A stretch of 64,000 bases of DNA. Origin: Pseudomonas mucoides. GTDB lineage: Bacteria > Pseudomonadota > Gammaproteobacteria > Pseudomonadales > Pseudomonadaceae. The first letter of the stretch is position 1. Every line of letters begins with the position of its first letter. The notes beneath the pieces were generated by a model. That model was not told where the DNA came from, did not search any database, and worked only from the letters and a program-made list of their open reading frames with translations. Both the position numbers and the translations under genes were made by a program. The stretch is from contig NZ_JACOPW010000001.1 of the NCBI RefSeq assembly GCF_015461845.1, positions 124,001-188,000 on the forward strand. The letters are read 5' to 3'. Shown piece by piece: positions 9,811-19,171 of this stretch.

Positions 9811-11331
9811 TTAGAAGAACCCCAGCGGATTGATGTCGTAGCTGACCAGCAGGTTCTTGGTCTGCTGGTAGTGATCGAGCATCATCTTGTGGTTTTCCCG
9901 ACCGACGCCGGACTTCTTGTAGCCACCGAACGCGGCGTGCGCCGGGTACAGGTGATAGCAGTTGGTCCACACGCGCCCGGCCTTGATCGCCCGGCCCATG
10001 CGGTAGGCGCGGTTGATGTCGCGGGTCCAGAGGCCGGCACCGAGGCCGAACTCGCTGTCGTTGGCAATCGCCAGCGCTTCAGCTTCGTCCTTGAAGGTGG
10101 TGACACCCACCACCGGACCGAAGATTTCTTCCTGGAAGACGCGCATCTTGTTGTGGCCCTTGAGCAGCGTCGGCTGGATGTAATAGCCGCTGGACAGGTC
10201 ACCTTCAAGCCGTTCGGCGGCGCCACCGGTGAGGAGTTCGGCCCCCTCCTCCTGAGCGATTTTGAGGTACGAGAGGATCTTGTCGTATTGCTGCTCCGAC
10301 GCCTGGGCGCCGACCATGGTTTCGGTGTCCAGCGGGTTGCCGCGTTTGATCTTGACGATCTTCTTCATCACCTCGGCCATAAACGGCTCGTAGATCGATT
10401 CTTGCACCAGCGCCCGCGATGGGCAGGTGCAGACTTCGCCCTGGTTGAAGAATGCGAGCACCAGGCCTTCAGCGGCTTTTTCGATGAACTGCGGCTCGGC
10501 GTTCATGATGTCTTCGAAGAAGATATTCGGCGACTTGCCGCCCAGTTCGACGGTGCTCGGGATGATGTTCTCGGCGGCGCAATGCATGATGTGCGCGCCG
10601 ACCGGGGTGGAACCGGTGAAGGCGATCTTGGCGATGCGCTTGCTGGTGGCCAGCGCTTCGCCGGCTTCACGACCGAAGCCCTGGACGATGTTCAACACGC
10701 CCGCCGGTAGCAAATCGGCGATCAGCTCAGCGAAGACCATGATCGACAGTGGCGTCTGTTCTGCCGGTTTGAGCACGACGCAGTTACCGGCGGCCAGGGC
10801 CGGGGCAAGTTTCCAGGCCGCCATCAGCAGCGGGAAATTCCATGGAATGATTTGCCCGACCACGCCCAGAGGCTCGTGAAAGTGATAGGCGGTGGTCAGT
10901 TCATTGATCTCCGCAGCGCCGCCTTCCTGGGCGCGAATGCACCCGGCAAAGTAGCGGAAATGGTCGGCAGCCAATGGCACGTCGGCGTTCAGGGTTTCGC
11001 GCACGGCCTTGCCGTTGTCCCAGGTTTCGGTGACGGCGAGGAGTTCCAGGTTTTGTTCGATGCGATCGGCGATTTTCAGCAGCACCCGCGAACGGTCCTG
11101 GGCCGAGGTCTTGCCCCAGGCATCCGCAGCGGCGTGTGCCGCGTCGAGGGCCTTGTCGATGTCGGCGGCGCTGGAGCGTGGGAACTCGGCAATCACCTCA
11201 CCGTTCACCGGCGAGGTATTGGTGAAGTATTCGCCATTGACCGGCGCGACAAACTCGCCGCCGATGAAGTTGCCATAGCGCGGTTTGAAGGAAACAACGG
11301 CGCCTGGGGTTCCGGGTTGTGCGTAGATCAT
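9811..11331 (-). CDS. exaC: NAD-dependent aldehyde dehydrogenase, ExaC/PedI type
   Basis: 506 residues. ALDH superfamily: IIPWNFPLL (161-169), the general base Glu262 in VELGGKSPN, and the nucleophile Cys301 in FFNQGEVC. The C-terminal [17 protein letters not shown] is typical of the ExaC/AldB branch. It oxidises acetaldehyde and other aldehydes made by the periplasmic quinoprotein alcohol dehydrogenase encoded next door, with NAD in the cytoplasm. There is no signal peptide. The equivalent P. putida gene is called pedI. A REP pair separates it from the alcohol dehydrogenase gene. Confidence 0.92.
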   Translation of the reverse strand: MIYAQPGTPGAVVSFKPRYGNFIGGEFVAPVNGEYFTNTSPVNGEVIAEFPRSSAADIDKALDAAHAAADAWGKTSAQDRSRVLLKIADRIEQNLELLAVTETWDNGKAVRETLNADVPLAADHFRYFAGCIRAQEGGAAEINELTTAYHFHEPLGVVGQIIPWNFPLLMAAWKLAPALAAGNCVVLKPAEQTPLSIMVFAELIADLLPAGVLNIVQGFGREAGEALATSKRIAKIAFTGSTPVGAHIMHCAAENIIPSTVELGGKSPNIFFEDIMNAEPQFIEKAAEGLVLAFFNQGEVCTCPSRALVQESIYEPFMAEVMKKIVKIKRGNPLDTETMVGAQASEQQYDKILSYLKIAQEEGAELLTGGAAERLEGDLSSGYYIQPTLLKGHNKMRVFQEEIFGPVVGVTTFKDEAEALAIANDSEFGLGAGLWTRDINRAYRMGRAIKAGRVWTNCYHLYPAHAAFGGYKKSGVGRENHKMMLDHYQQTKNLLVSYDINPLGFF

Positions 11332-11463
11332 GGTGGGCCTCTGTCTGGGTCGATGCCTGTCGGGCCGACAAGCGATGAACCGATACTAGAGAGCCCCGCG
11401 TGCCGGACGAATGCGCCGTTGGCAGGAGGGCTCTCGTTATTTGGTCGTAGGTTTCACACAAAA

Positions 11464-11558
11464 CACTGTGGGAGCGAGCTTGCTCGCGATGGCGTCTGTT
11501 CAGTCAGAACTGCTGTGACTGAGACACCGCTATCGCGAGCAAGCTCGCTCCCACAGGG
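11464..11558. repeat. REP/BIME palindrome pair
   Basis: Inverted REP cores of the GTGGGAGCGAGCTTGCTCGC type occupy the gap between the PQQ alcohol dehydrogenase stop and the aldehyde dehydrogenase start region. Confidence 0.8.
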
Positions 11559-11578
11559 GTTATGCGGTGGACTGGGGG

Positions 11579-13354
11579 TTAGTGCTTGGCCACCAGGTCT
11601 TTCGGCAGCTTGAAGGTCCAGAGCATGCCGCCCTGGTTGAAGTCCTTGATGCGCTTGGCCACTTCCCCGCCCCACAACGGTACGGCGCCGCCCCAGCCGG
11701 AGAGGACAGACACGTACTGTTCGCCGTCCATTTCCCAGGTCACGGGCGAGCCGAGGACGCCGGAACCGGTCTGGAATTCCCAGACTTTCTCGCCGGTCTT
11801 GGCATTGAACGCCTGGAGGAAACCTTCCGGCGTGCCGGTGAATACCAGATTGCCCTTGGTCGTCAGTACCCCGCCCCACAGCGGCGCATAGTTCTTGTGG
11901 CGCCAGACTTCTTTGCCGGTTATCGGGTCGATGGCGCGCAGCACGCCGATGTAGTCTTCATTCAACGGTTTGATGGTGAACCCGGCGCCGAGGAATGCCG
12001 CGCCTTTTTTGTAGGCGATGCCCTCGTTCCAGATGTCCATGCCCCACTCGTTGGATGGCACGTAAAACAGGCCGGTGTCGCGGTTGTAGGCCATCGGCAT
12101 CCAGTTTTTCGCGCCCAGGAACGCAGGCGCTACAAAGACTGAACTGCCCTTGGGTTCGGAACCCGGAGCGCCAGGGCGGCTGGCTTCGTTGTAGATCGGC
12201 CGGCCATCTTTATCCAGGCCGGTGGCCCAGGTGATCTTGTCCACAAACGGGAAACCGCGGATGAACTTGCCGTTGGTACGGTCCAGCACGTAGAAGAAAC
12301 CGTTGCGGTCCGCCGTGGCCGCCGCTTTGATTTCTTTGCCGCCCTCGGTGTAGTTGAACGAGACCAGCTCGTTCACGCCGTCATAGTCCCAACCGTCGTG
12401 GGGCGTGCTCTGGAAGTGCCATTTGATGGTGCCATCGTCCGGGTTGAGCGCCAGGCGCGACGACGAGTAGAGGTTATCGCCAGGACGCAAATGCGAGTTC
12501 CACGGTGCCGGGTTGCCGGTGCCGAACAGCAGCAGATTGGTTTCCGGGTCGTAGTAACCGCCGAGCCACGGGGCGGCACCGCCGGTCTTCCACAAGTCAC
12601 CCGGCCAGGTCTTGCCGGCTTCACCGCCGGAGATGCCGTTCTCGATGGCCTTGCCGTCCTTGTAGACGTAGCCCATATGACCTTCGACGGTTGGGCGGAC
12701 CCACAACAGATCGCCATTTTTCGGGTCGTACGCCGAGATCTTGCCCACCACACCGAACTCGCCACCGGCCACGCCGGTAATCAGCTTGCCGTTGATCACC
12801 AAGGGCGCGGCGCTGATCGAATAGCCTTCCTTGTGGTCGGCCACCTGCTTGCTCCACACCACTTTGCCGGTGTCTTTGTTCAGGGCCACCAGCTTGGCGT
12901 CGAGCGTGCCAAAGAACACCAGGTCGCCATACAGCGCCACGCCACGGTTGATCACGTCGCAGCACGGACGGATGTCATCCGGCAGGCGCGCATCGTACTG
13001 CCAGAGCTTCTTGCCGGTGCGCGCATCGACCGCGAACACCCGCGAGTAAGAACCGGTCATGTACATCACGCCGTCCTTGATCATCGGCTGTGCCTGCTGG
13101 CCACGCTGTTTTTCGCCGCCGAAGGAGAATGCCCAGGCAGGTCGCAACTCCTTCACGTTGTCGACGTTGAGAATATCCAGCGGGCTGTAGCGTTGCCCCT
13201 GGACGCCGAGGCCGTTGGTGACAATTTGCTCCGGGTTTTTCGGGTCCTGGAGAATGTCCTGGTCGGTGACCGCGGCCAATGCCTGGCCAGACAACAGCAT
13301 GGCACTGAGCAGCAGGCTCAAGACGAAGGGCTGGCGACGTGCGGGTTGAGTCAT
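11579..13354 (-). CDS. pedH: PQQ-dependent alcohol dehydrogenase, lanthanide type (PedH-like)
   Basis: 591 residues with a signal peptide cut near residue 28 (SGQALAA), so periplasmic. Quinoprotein eight-blade propeller: vicinal disulfide Cys131-Cys132 in [26 protein letters not shown], and W322-D323-Y324-D325-G. In this family the first Asp is catalytic and an Asp two residues later marks enzymes that bind a lanthanide instead of calcium (XoxF and PedH have it; MxaF and PedE/ExaA have Ala or Ser). The enzyme should therefore oxidise ethanol and other primary alcohols with PQQ and a rare-earth ion, passing electrons to cytochrome c. The gene has a good AGAGG site. It is the only PQQ alcohol dehydrogenase in the window. 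Confidence 0.9.
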   Translation of the reverse strand: MTQPARRQPFVLSLLLSAMLLSGQALAAVTDQDILQDPKNPEQIVTNGLGVQGQRYSPLDILNVDNVKELRPAWAFSFGGEKQRGQQAQPMIKDGVMYMTGSYSRVFAVDARTGKKLWQYDARLPDDIRPCCDVINRGVALYGDLVFFGTLDAKLVALNKDTGKVVWSKQVADHKEGYSISAAPLVINGKLITGVAGGEFGVVGKISAYDPKNGDLLWVRPTVEGHMGYVYKDGKAIENGISGGEAGKTWPGDLWKTGGAAPWLGGYYDPETNLLLFGTGNPAPWNSHLRPGDNLYSSSRLALNPDDGTIKWHFQSTPHDGWDYDGVNELVSFNYTEGGKEIKAAATADRNGFFYVLDRTNGKFIRGFPFVDKITWATGLDKDGRPIYNEASRPGAPGSEPKGSSVFVAPAFLGAKNWMPMAYNRDTGLFYVPSNEWGMDIWNEGIAYKKGAAFLGAGFTIKPLNEDYIGVLRAIDPITGKEVWRHKNYAPLWGGVLTTKGNLVFTGTPEGFLQAFNAKTGEKVWEFQTGSGVLGSPVTWEMDGEQYVSVLSGWGGAVPLWGGEVAKRIKDFNQGGMLWTFKLPKDLVAKH

Positions 13355-13461
13355 GACGGCTACCTCTGCGGTTTTTTGTTATTCGCGGGAGAGTTTCCCG
13401 GCGTAGTGCAGATTCTTGGGCGCCGTCGCCCCGACAACAATTACCCGCAATATGGAGATTC

Positions 13462-13479
13462 CTAATCCCTTAGTAGCGG
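13462..13479 (-). promoter_or_regulatory. Candidate regulator box upstream of pedH (CTAC-N4-GGA)
   Basis: Read in the gene direction the site is CCGCTACTAAGGGATTAG. It matches the box before pedF at 13 of 18 positions and lies 107 bp before the pedH start, against 103 bp for the pedF box. An AgmR/ErbR site is the natural guess, by inference only. Confidence 0.5.
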
Positions 13480-13497
13480 GTCGCATGGGTTCAAGCA

Positions 13498-14436
13498 TTA
13501 TCTGGCTGCGCCGGAATCCACCCGGGTCATCTGCCCACGCTCGTAGCGCGGGTACAAATGACTGACGCTGCGGATCAATTCATAACGGCTCAGCGTGATC
13601 CCGGCGAAACGTTCGGGGATCGGACTGCGGATCATCTCGGCCATGTCGCTGCCATTCGCTGCACCCGCTTGCAGCAACTGGTCGAGCCAGGTCAGGTAGT
13701 CGCGCATTTGTTCGAAGGGTTGTGGGTCGCTGGACACGGGGCCGTGACCCGGCACGATCAGCGTCCAGGGCAAGCCCTGCAGGGTCGCGATGTCCGCCAG
13801 CCACACAGACAGCCCGTGGCTGTTGGGCGTGGTCAAGGCCCGTTGATAAAACACCAGGTCCCCGGCAAACAGCACGCCGGTTCGCTGGTCGAGAATAGCC
13901 AGATCCGCTCCCGTATGCCCACCCAGGCCCAGCAAGCGTAAATCGTGATTCCCAAAACTGCGTACGCCTGGCGTCACGACTTGATTGGGCAACACCACTT
14001 CGGTGCCACGCATCCAGTCACCCACCATTCGATACATGTTCTCGGCCATCGCATCGCCTTGTTGATGCAACAGCTCGGTCGTCCCCGCCAGCGCGCCGAT
14101 GGGCACGTCAGCGAACGCCTGATTTCCCAGCACATGGTCCGGATGATGGTGGGTCAGGAACACCTGAACCACCGGTTTATCGGTGATCTCGGCAATCGCC
14201 TGGTGCATCGCCTCGCCGTAGCGTTTCGACGGCCCGGTGTCGATGACCACCACGCCACGTTCGGTGACAATGAACGCGGTGTTGACGATATTGCCGCCGT
14301 TGGCCTTGGCGAAATTATCCGTACTGCCTTCCAGCAGCCAGGTGTCTTCGGCGATCTGCCGGGGCTTGAGCGAATACTCAAGGTCGGCCATGGCCGGCAG
14401 GCTGACGCTCAACACCATCAGCAATATCCAGCGCAT
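13498..14436 (-). CDS. Quinoprotein relay-type zinc metallohydrolase (MBL fold)
   Basis: 312 residues from ATG 14436, chosen because AAAGGAG lies ten bases upstream and a signal peptide (MRWILLMVLSVSLPAMA) starts there. Metallo-beta-lactamase motif H96-H-H-P-D-H101, then GGHTGADLAI, FAGDLVF and PGHGPV supply the other zinc ligands. This family accompanies PQQ dehydrogenases and is named quinoprotein relay system zinc metallohydrolase in family databases, but its substrate is unknown. It is periplasmic and lies 16 bp after the SoxYZ-like gene. Confidence 0.85.
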   Translation of the reverse strand: MRWILLMVLSVSLPAMADLEYSLKPRQIAEDTWLLEGSTDNFAKANGGNIVNTAFIVTERGVVVIDTGPSKRYGEAMHQAIAEITDKPVVQVFLTHHHPDHVLGNQAFADVPIGALAGTTELLHQQGDAMAENMYRMVGDWMRGTEVVLPNQVVTPGVRSFGNHDLRLLGLGGHTGADLAILDQRTGVLFAGDLVFYQRALTTPNSHGLSVWLADIATLQGLPWTLIVPGHGPVSSDPQPFEQMRDYLTWLDQLLQAGAANGSDMAEMIRSPIPERFAGITLSRYELIRSVSHLYPRYERGQMTRVDSGAAR

Positions 14437-14452
14437 GAAAGGCTCCTTTGGC

Positions 14453-15214
14453 TCAGGGAATCGACGCATCAAATTCATTGCCGCTGTTGTCCCGGATAAT
14501 CAGACGCGTCTGCCCTGCCCCTTCGATGTCGAAGGCCAGGTTGGGGTTTTCACTGACGGCAGGAAACAGCTCCAGCCGCGCCAACAGCTGATCATCCGCG
14601 CTTCGCAGTTCGGCATGGTTGATGAAAAATTCCGGGATGCCGTTGACCATGCCGTTGTCCATCGGATGCGCCACCTGCACGCGCAAACGGCTGAAGTCAG
14701 TGCGCGGATAGCGCGCGCCTAAAACCTCGCCGAGGTGTTCCTCCCAGCCGGGCTGGGTACGCACCACACTGGGTGCGGTGCAACCACCGCCCGCCGCATC
14801 GATCAGGGTCGAACCGACATGCCACAGCCCATCGCGCGTCAGGACCGCGGCGCGTAAAGGGGTGGCCTGTTCAATCCGGATACGGATCGACAACCACGGC
14901 AACACGCGATCCAGCGGCTGGAAGTCGACAATCTTCGGCAGCGGATTGAGCTCGGCCCAGGCGAGGATTTTCACCACCTCGCCCTTGAACGCTCGCGCAT
15001 CGATTTCCAGTGGCACCTGCCGGGCATCTTCGGCGAACGGCGGCGCCAGCAGCTTGACCCGGTCATCGAAGACAAAAGGCGCGTCGCCGAGCATTTGCTT
15101 GTGATAGAACGCCCACATCACCGAGGGCACCGGGTCTTTGCCCGGATCGATACTCGCGGCGTGCGCGGCCAAAGGTAACCAGCAGGCCAACAGACACTTG
15201 ATTCGCCAGCTCAT
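14453..15214 (-). CDS. Quinoprotein dehydrogenase-associated SoxYZ-like carrier
   Basis: 253 residues from ATG 15214 (AGGAG six bases upstream); GTG 15217 adjoins it. Signal peptide to about residue 19 (PLAAHA). Residues 35-150 resemble the SoxY fold and include the GGGCTAPS segment, where the cysteine sits like the swinging-arm Cys of SoxY. The C-terminal 90 residues (FSRLRVQVAHPMDNGM) resemble SoxZ. The fusion is known beside PQQ dehydrogenases, but its cargo is not. It probably works in the periplasm with the adjacent metallohydrolase. Confidence 0.8.
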   Translation of the reverse strand: MSWRIKCLLACWLPLAAHAASIDPGKDPVPSVMWAFYHKQMLGDAPFVFDDRVKLLAPPFAEDARQVPLEIDARAFKGEVVKILAWAELNPLPKIVDFQPLDRVLPWLSIRIRIEQATPLRAAVLTRDGLWHVGSTLIDAAGGGCTAPSVVRTQPGWEEHLGEVLGARYPRTDFSRLRVQVAHPMDNGMVNGIPEFFINHAELRSADDQLLARLELFPAVSENPNLAFDIEGAGQTRLIIRDNSGNEFDASIP

Positions 15215-15223
15215 CACCCGCTC

Positions 15224-16099
15224 CTATTGGTACATCTCCGGCACGTCATACCGCAGGCCGTAATGGCTGTAGATCGTCTTCACGGAACCCTCGCGGATCA
15301 GGCCTTCCAGCGCCTCTTCCACGGCATACGCCAATTGCCGATTGCTTTCGTGCACGGCCATGCCGATCTCCCAGAGTTGCTTGCCCATGTTCGGATAGGC
15401 GTTTTGCGCCAACGCCCATTGCGGGTCGGCCGCCTCATGCACTTGCCAGTCGATTTCGCCACGCATGGCCATGACCGCGTCGACCTCACCGGCCTTCATC
15501 GCCGCAAAGGCCTGGGGTACGCCCGGGTAGTGGTGGGTTTTGCCCGCGAGCATGCCGTTGAACACCGACGTCAGGTAGAACGACGGCACGCTGTCGACCT
15601 CGACGCCGATCGGATGCGAGTCGAACACGGCCACGCTGCCGACCTTGTCCAATCGGCGTTGATCGTAAGCCACCTGCCATTGTTCGGTCTGATAGGGCCC
15701 GAACATCACCACATGCCCGTTTTCCATTTCGCCAAACTCGTTGCGCTTCTGGGCGTAGTCACGGTCATAGGGCACACGCATCATCAGGTCGGCCAACTGC
15801 TGGTTGTGCAAGGCACTGGCGCGCCAGATGTAATCACGCAGATCGTCATCGAGTTTTTCCCCGGCAGGGGCCCAGATCAGCGTCAGGTGTACGCCGAGCG
15901 CCTTGGCCAGCGCCTCGGCGAGTTCGACATCGACGCCTCGGGGCTGGCCGGCCTGCTCAAAACTGTAGGGGGCGAAGTCCTTGTAAACCGCCACTTTCAG
16001 CTCCCCGGCAGCAATCATTTCGTCATAGTTTCGAACCTGCGCCTGCACCGTCTGGCAACACAGCCACAGCGCACTGATCAACACCGCGAGCAGACGCAT
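15224..16099 (-). CDS. pedG: Quinoprotein-associated periplasmic solute-binding protein, PedG-like
   Basis: 291 residues with a signal peptide cut near residue 20. Family 3 solute-binding fold: AGELKVAVYKDFAPYSF near the start, GVDVELAEALAKALGV, and a C-terminal half with PQAFAAMKAGEVDAVMAMRGEI. No uptake-type permease is nearby. Homologues are always next to PQQ alcohol dehydrogenases and are thought to help the periplasmic electron-transfer partner; a MoxJ-like role is possible. Only 4 bp separate it from the cytochrome gene, so the two form one unit. Confidence 0.82.
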   Translation of the reverse strand: MRLLAVLISALWLCCQTVQAQVRNYDEMIAAGELKVAVYKDFAPYSFEQAGQPRGVDVELAEALAKALGVHLTLIWAPAGEKLDDDLRDYIWRASALHNQQLADLMMRVPYDRDYAQKRNEFGEMENGHVVMFGPYQTEQWQVAYDQRRLDKVGSVAVFDSHPIGVEVDSVPSFYLTSVFNGMLAGKTHHYPGVPQAFAAMKAGEVDAVMAMRGEIDWQVHEAADPQWALAQNAYPNMGKQLWEIGMAVHESNRQLAYAVEEALEGLIREGSVKTIYSHYGLRYDVPEMYQ

Positions 16100-16103
16100 G
16101 GAA

Positions 16104-16565
16104 TCACTCCTCGACGTGAACGCTGTCCAGGTAAGTGCGCACTGCCCACAACGCTTCCTGGCTCAGGTAATCAGCCATTTTCGGCATGTAGACCCGACCG
16201 TCACGCACGGCGCCATGACGCACGCGTTCGACGAACCACTCGTCACCCGCCTCGCCGACATCAAGCAGGCGCAGGTCAGGGGCGATCCCGCCGGACTTGG
16301 CTTCCAGGCCATGACACGCCGCGCAGTTCTGGTTGTAGGCCGACGAGCCGATTTCCAGGGCTCTGTCGTGTTCCGGGGAGGCTCGATAGGGGTTGGCCGC
16401 GGCCCAGCCATCGCCATCCACCGTTACACCGGCGTCCTTGATCGGTGTCAGGCCCTGGGTTTCAACCGCTTGCGGCACCACGTTGCCATGAGCCCACACG
16501 GAACCTGCACTGATAAAGCCGGCCAGCAGACCGACGACGAGCAAGGCGTTGCGTTTTGTTGTCAT
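16104..16565 (-). CDS. pedF: Cytochrome c550, electron acceptor of the PQQ alcohol dehydrogenase
   Basis: 153 residues with a signal peptide cut near residue 25 (SVWA-H). One haem motif, C81-A-A-C-H85, and a probable Met ligand in VYMPKMADYLS. It corresponds to ExaB/PedF, the c-type cytochrome that takes electrons from the quinoprotein dehydrogenase. It is the first gene of the leftward unit pedF-pedG-SoxYZ-metallohydrolase-pedH. In P. putida KT2440 a calcium-type pedE lies beside pedF; here no such gene is present. Confidence 0.9.
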   Translation of the reverse strand: MTTKRNALLVVGLLAGFISAGSVWAHGNVVPQAVETQGLTPIKDAGVTVDGDGWAAANPYRASPEHDRALEIGSSAYNQNCAACHGLEAKSGGIAPDLRLLDVGEAGDEWFVERVRHGAVRDGRVYMPKMADYLSQEALWAVRTYLDSVHVEE

Positions 16566-16668
16566 TGTTATGCCCTCAGGATTGCACGCAAAACCTCTTG
16601 GCAGAGGCTATGGCACTCATCTTAGAAACGGCATCGCCAACACCCCATGCTGCTTTGGTGGTCGCCTT

Positions 16669-16686
16669 CTAGTCCCTTGGTAGTAA
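16669..16686 (-). promoter_or_regulatory. Candidate regulator box upstream of pedF (CTAC-N4-GGA)
   Basis: Reads TTACTACCAAGGGACTAG towards pedF, 103 bp before its start. It shares 14 of 18 positions with the box before pedA1 across the same 405-bp divergent gap (16566-16970), which otherwise holds no gene. Confidence 0.55.
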
Positions 16687-16877
16687 GGCGATGGATGCAC
16701 ACCTCGGGTACGTCGCCAACAGGCCTGGTGTCCCGGCGAAGCGGGCAGCGTCAGTAACGGCCAGTTAAGCCATAACACCAGCGGCTACAAAAATTGTGTT
16801 ACCGCTGAAATCGGATGTTCTCCTCCGGGGCGATGACCGTTGTCGCTCCATGCTAAAACCGCGCAGGTACGCAGGGG

Positions 16878-16895
16878 TTACTACCTTGGTACTGG
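16878..16895 (+). promoter_or_regulatory. Candidate regulator box upstream of pedA1 (CTAC-N4-GTA)
   Basis: TTACTACCTTGGTACTGG contains the dyad TACC-TT-GGTA and ends 75 bp before the pedA1 start. A near-identical site lies 76 bp before the CXXCW gene. Confidence 0.55.
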
Positions 16896-16970
16896 CTCTC
16901 CGCTACTTTCTGCATATTTCCTCTGCTCCACAGGCTTCCTATGCTGGCGCTACCTGTAAAGGAGTGCCCT

Positions 16971-18155
16971 ATGCGCCTGCTTGCCCCTTACGCCTTGCTC
17001 TACCTGCTGGCGATTGCCTGCGCCGCCGGCGTGGCTACTCAGAGCCAGGCTGCGCAGGCGCCATTGGAGGTGCGGATCGGCTACCTGGGTTATCGGCCCG
17101 ATCCTGGGCCGCTCCTGTCGAACGTGATTCCCGAACCGAGCGATGCCGGACTGCGCGGCGCCGAACTGGCGATCACCGACAGCAACAGCACCGGACGTTT
17201 TCTCAACCACAGCTACGCGCTGGTCAGCGCCAGCGTCGACAGCCCTGAAGCCTTGCTCGATGCGGCCAACGCCCAGCACGCGCAGGGTCTGCGGCTGTTT
17301 GTGGTGAACGCCCCGGCCGACAGCTTGCGCCAGCTCAGCGCCGCCCTGCCCGACAGCCTGATATTCAACGCCGGCAGTCCCGACGATCGCCTGCGGACCA
17401 CCGATTGCCTGTCGAACGTGCTGCACACCCTGCCAAGTCGCGCGATGCTCGCCGATGCGCTGGCGCAATTTCTGGTGGTGCGCAAATGGCAACGCGCGCT
17501 GCTGATCGTTGGCCCGACCGCCGACGATCAAGCCTACGCTGCTGCCCTGCGCCGCGCGGCAAAACGCTTCGGCCTGCAACTGGTGGCGGAAAAGGCCTGG
17601 AGCTTTGATAACGACCAACGTCGCAGTGCTCAGGCGGACATGCCGCTGTTCACCCAGACCGCCGAATATGACGTGGTGCTGGTGGCCGATGAACGCGGCG
17701 ACTTCGGCGAATACGTGCCCTACCAGACCTGGTACCCGCGCCCCGTCGCCGGCACGCAAGGGCTGACCCCGGTGGGTTGGCACAAAACCGTGGAAACCTA
17801 CGGCGCCGCGCAATTGCAAAAGCGTTTTGAAGCCCTGACCGGTCGCTGGATGAACGACCGCGATTTCGCGGCCTGGATGGCCGTGCGCAGCGTCGCCAGC
17901 GCGGTGAGCAAATTGCGCCAGACCGAGCCGATGGCGATCCGTCAGCTGGAACTCAGCGATCAACTGCCGCTGGATGGTTTCAAGGGACGCAAGCTCAGTT
18001 ATCGCGCGTGGAACGGCCAGTTGCGCCAACCGATTCCCATCGTCCAGCCCCGCGCCCTGGTCAGCACGTCGCCGCAGGACGGCTTTCTGCATCCCTTCAA
18101 CGAAATGGACAGCCTGGGTTACGACAAACCCGAGGTCAGCTGCCGCTTTCCCTGA
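16971..18155 (+). CDS. pedA1: Periplasmic binding protein of PQQ-associated ABC system, PedA1-like
   Basis: 394 residues from ATG 16971 with AAAGGAG just upstream. The signal peptide ends near residue 27. The rest resembles branched-chain amino-acid-type periplasmic binding proteins (RIGYLGYRPDPGP, ELAITDSNSTGRFL, RALLIVGPTADDQAYAAALR). It is the first gene of a rightward operon with a beta-propeller protein, an ATPase and a permease. In P. putida KT2440 this operon, pedA1A2BC, is required for lanthanide-dependent growth, so a rare-earth or metallophore ligand is plausible; the sequence does not show the ligand. Confidence 0.78.
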   Translation: MRLLAPYALLYLLAIACAAGVATQSQAAQAPLEVRIGYLGYRPDPGPLLSNVIPEPSDAGLRGAELAITDSNSTGRFLNHSYALVSASVDSPEALLDAANAQHAQGLRLFVVNAPADSLRQLSAALPDSLIFNAGSPDDRLRTTDCLSNVLHTLPSRAMLADALAQFLVVRKWQRALLIVGPTADDQAYAAALRRAAKRFGLQLVAEKAWSFDNDQRRSAQADMPLFTQTAEYDVVLVADERGDFGEYVPYQTWYPRPVAGTQGLTPVGWHKTVETYGAAQLQKRFEALTGRWMNDRDFAAWMAVRSVASAVSKLRQTEPMAIRQLELSDQLPLDGFKGRKLSYRAWNGQLRQPIPIVQPRALVSTSPQDGFLHPFNEMDSLGYDKPEVSCRFP

Positions 18156-18196
18156 TCCAACTGTCCACAAGAACGACAACAAAAAAGGAATCTGCC

Positions 18197-19171
18197 ATGC
18201 GCCGCACCCTGCTCTGCCGCTCCCTGCTTTCCGGGGCCCTGCTGTTCGCCGCCGGGCATGCCGCGGCCAGCACCGCGTGGGTCTCCAACGAAAAGGACAA
18301 CAGCCTGAGCCTGATCGACATGCAGACCCTGCAAGTCACCGACACCCTGCCCGTCGGCCAGCGCCCACGCGGCTTGTTGCTGTCCCATGACAACAAGCTG
18401 CTGTACATCTGCGCCAGCGATTCGGACCGGGTCCAGGTAATGGACGTGGCCACCCGCAAGATCATCAAGGAACTGCCCTCGGGCAAAGACCCCGAGCAAT
18501 TCGCCCTGCACCCCAACAACCGCTGGCTGTACGTCTCCAACGAAGACGATGCGCTGGTCACGGTGATCGACACCGAAACCTCCAAAGTGCTCAGCCAGAT
18601 CAACGTCGGCGTCGAGCCCGAAGGCATGGCCGTCAGTCCCGATGGCAAGTGGGCCGTGAACACCAGCGAAACCACGAACATGCTGCACTGGATCGACACC
18701 AGCACCCAGACCCTGGCCGACAGCACGCTGGTGGACCAGCGGCCACGCTTTGTCGAATTCAATCAGGACGGTTCACAGCTCTGGGCGTCAGCGGAAATCG
18801 GCGGCACGGTGACGATTCTCGACGTCGCCAGCCGCAAGACCCTCAAGACCCTGAACTTCCAGATCAAAGGCGTGCACCCGGACAAGGTCCAACCCGTGGG
18901 CATCAAGCTCAGCGCCGACGGCAAGTACGCTTTCGTCGCACTGGGCCCGGCTAACCATGTGGCGGTGATCGATGCCAGGACGTTCGAGATTCTCGACTAT
19001 CTGTTGGTCGGACGTCGGGTCTGGCAGCTGGCGTTCACCCCCGATCAAAAGCAACTGCTCGCCACCAACGGCGTTAGCGGTGACGTGTCGGTGATTGATG
19101 TCGACAGCCTCAAGGTGAGCAAATCGGTGAAAGTCGGACGCTACCCCTGGGGCGTGGTGGTGACCCCATGA
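18197..19171 (+). CDS. pedA2: PQQ-catabolism-associated YVTN beta-propeller protein, PedA2-like
   Basis: 324 residues from ATG 18197 (AAAAAGGAA upstream). Signal peptide to about residue 24 (GHAAAS). Seven propeller-type repeats of about 42 residues follow, each with phrases such as LYVSNEDDALVTVIDTETSK, AVSPDGKWAVN and LLATNGVSGDVSVIDVDSLK. It should be a periplasmic binding or scaffold protein. The stop overlaps the ATPase gene start (ATGA), so it is translationally coupled to the transporter. Confidence 0.82.
   Translation: MRRTLLCRSLLSGALLFAAGHAAASTAWVSNEKDNSLSLIDMQTLQVTDTLPVGQRPRGLLLSHDNKLLYICASDSDRVQVMDVATRKIIKELPSGKDPEQFALHPNNRWLYVSNEDDALVTVIDTETSKVLSQINVGVEPEGMAVSPDGKWAVNTSETTNMLHWIDTSTQTLADSTLVDQRPRFVEFNQDGSQLWASAEIGGTVTILDVASRKTLKTLNFQIKGVHPDKVQPVGIKLSADGKYAFVALGPANHVAVIDARTFEILDYLLVGRRVWQLAFTPDQKQLLATNGVSGDVSVIDVDSLKVSKSVKVGRYPWGVVVTP

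Noticed and set aside
11341..11460. Regulator box upstream of the aldehyde dehydrogenase
   Set aside because: No CTAC-N4-GKA site is present in this gap, so the motif was not extended to this gene; the same holds for the ercA upstream region.
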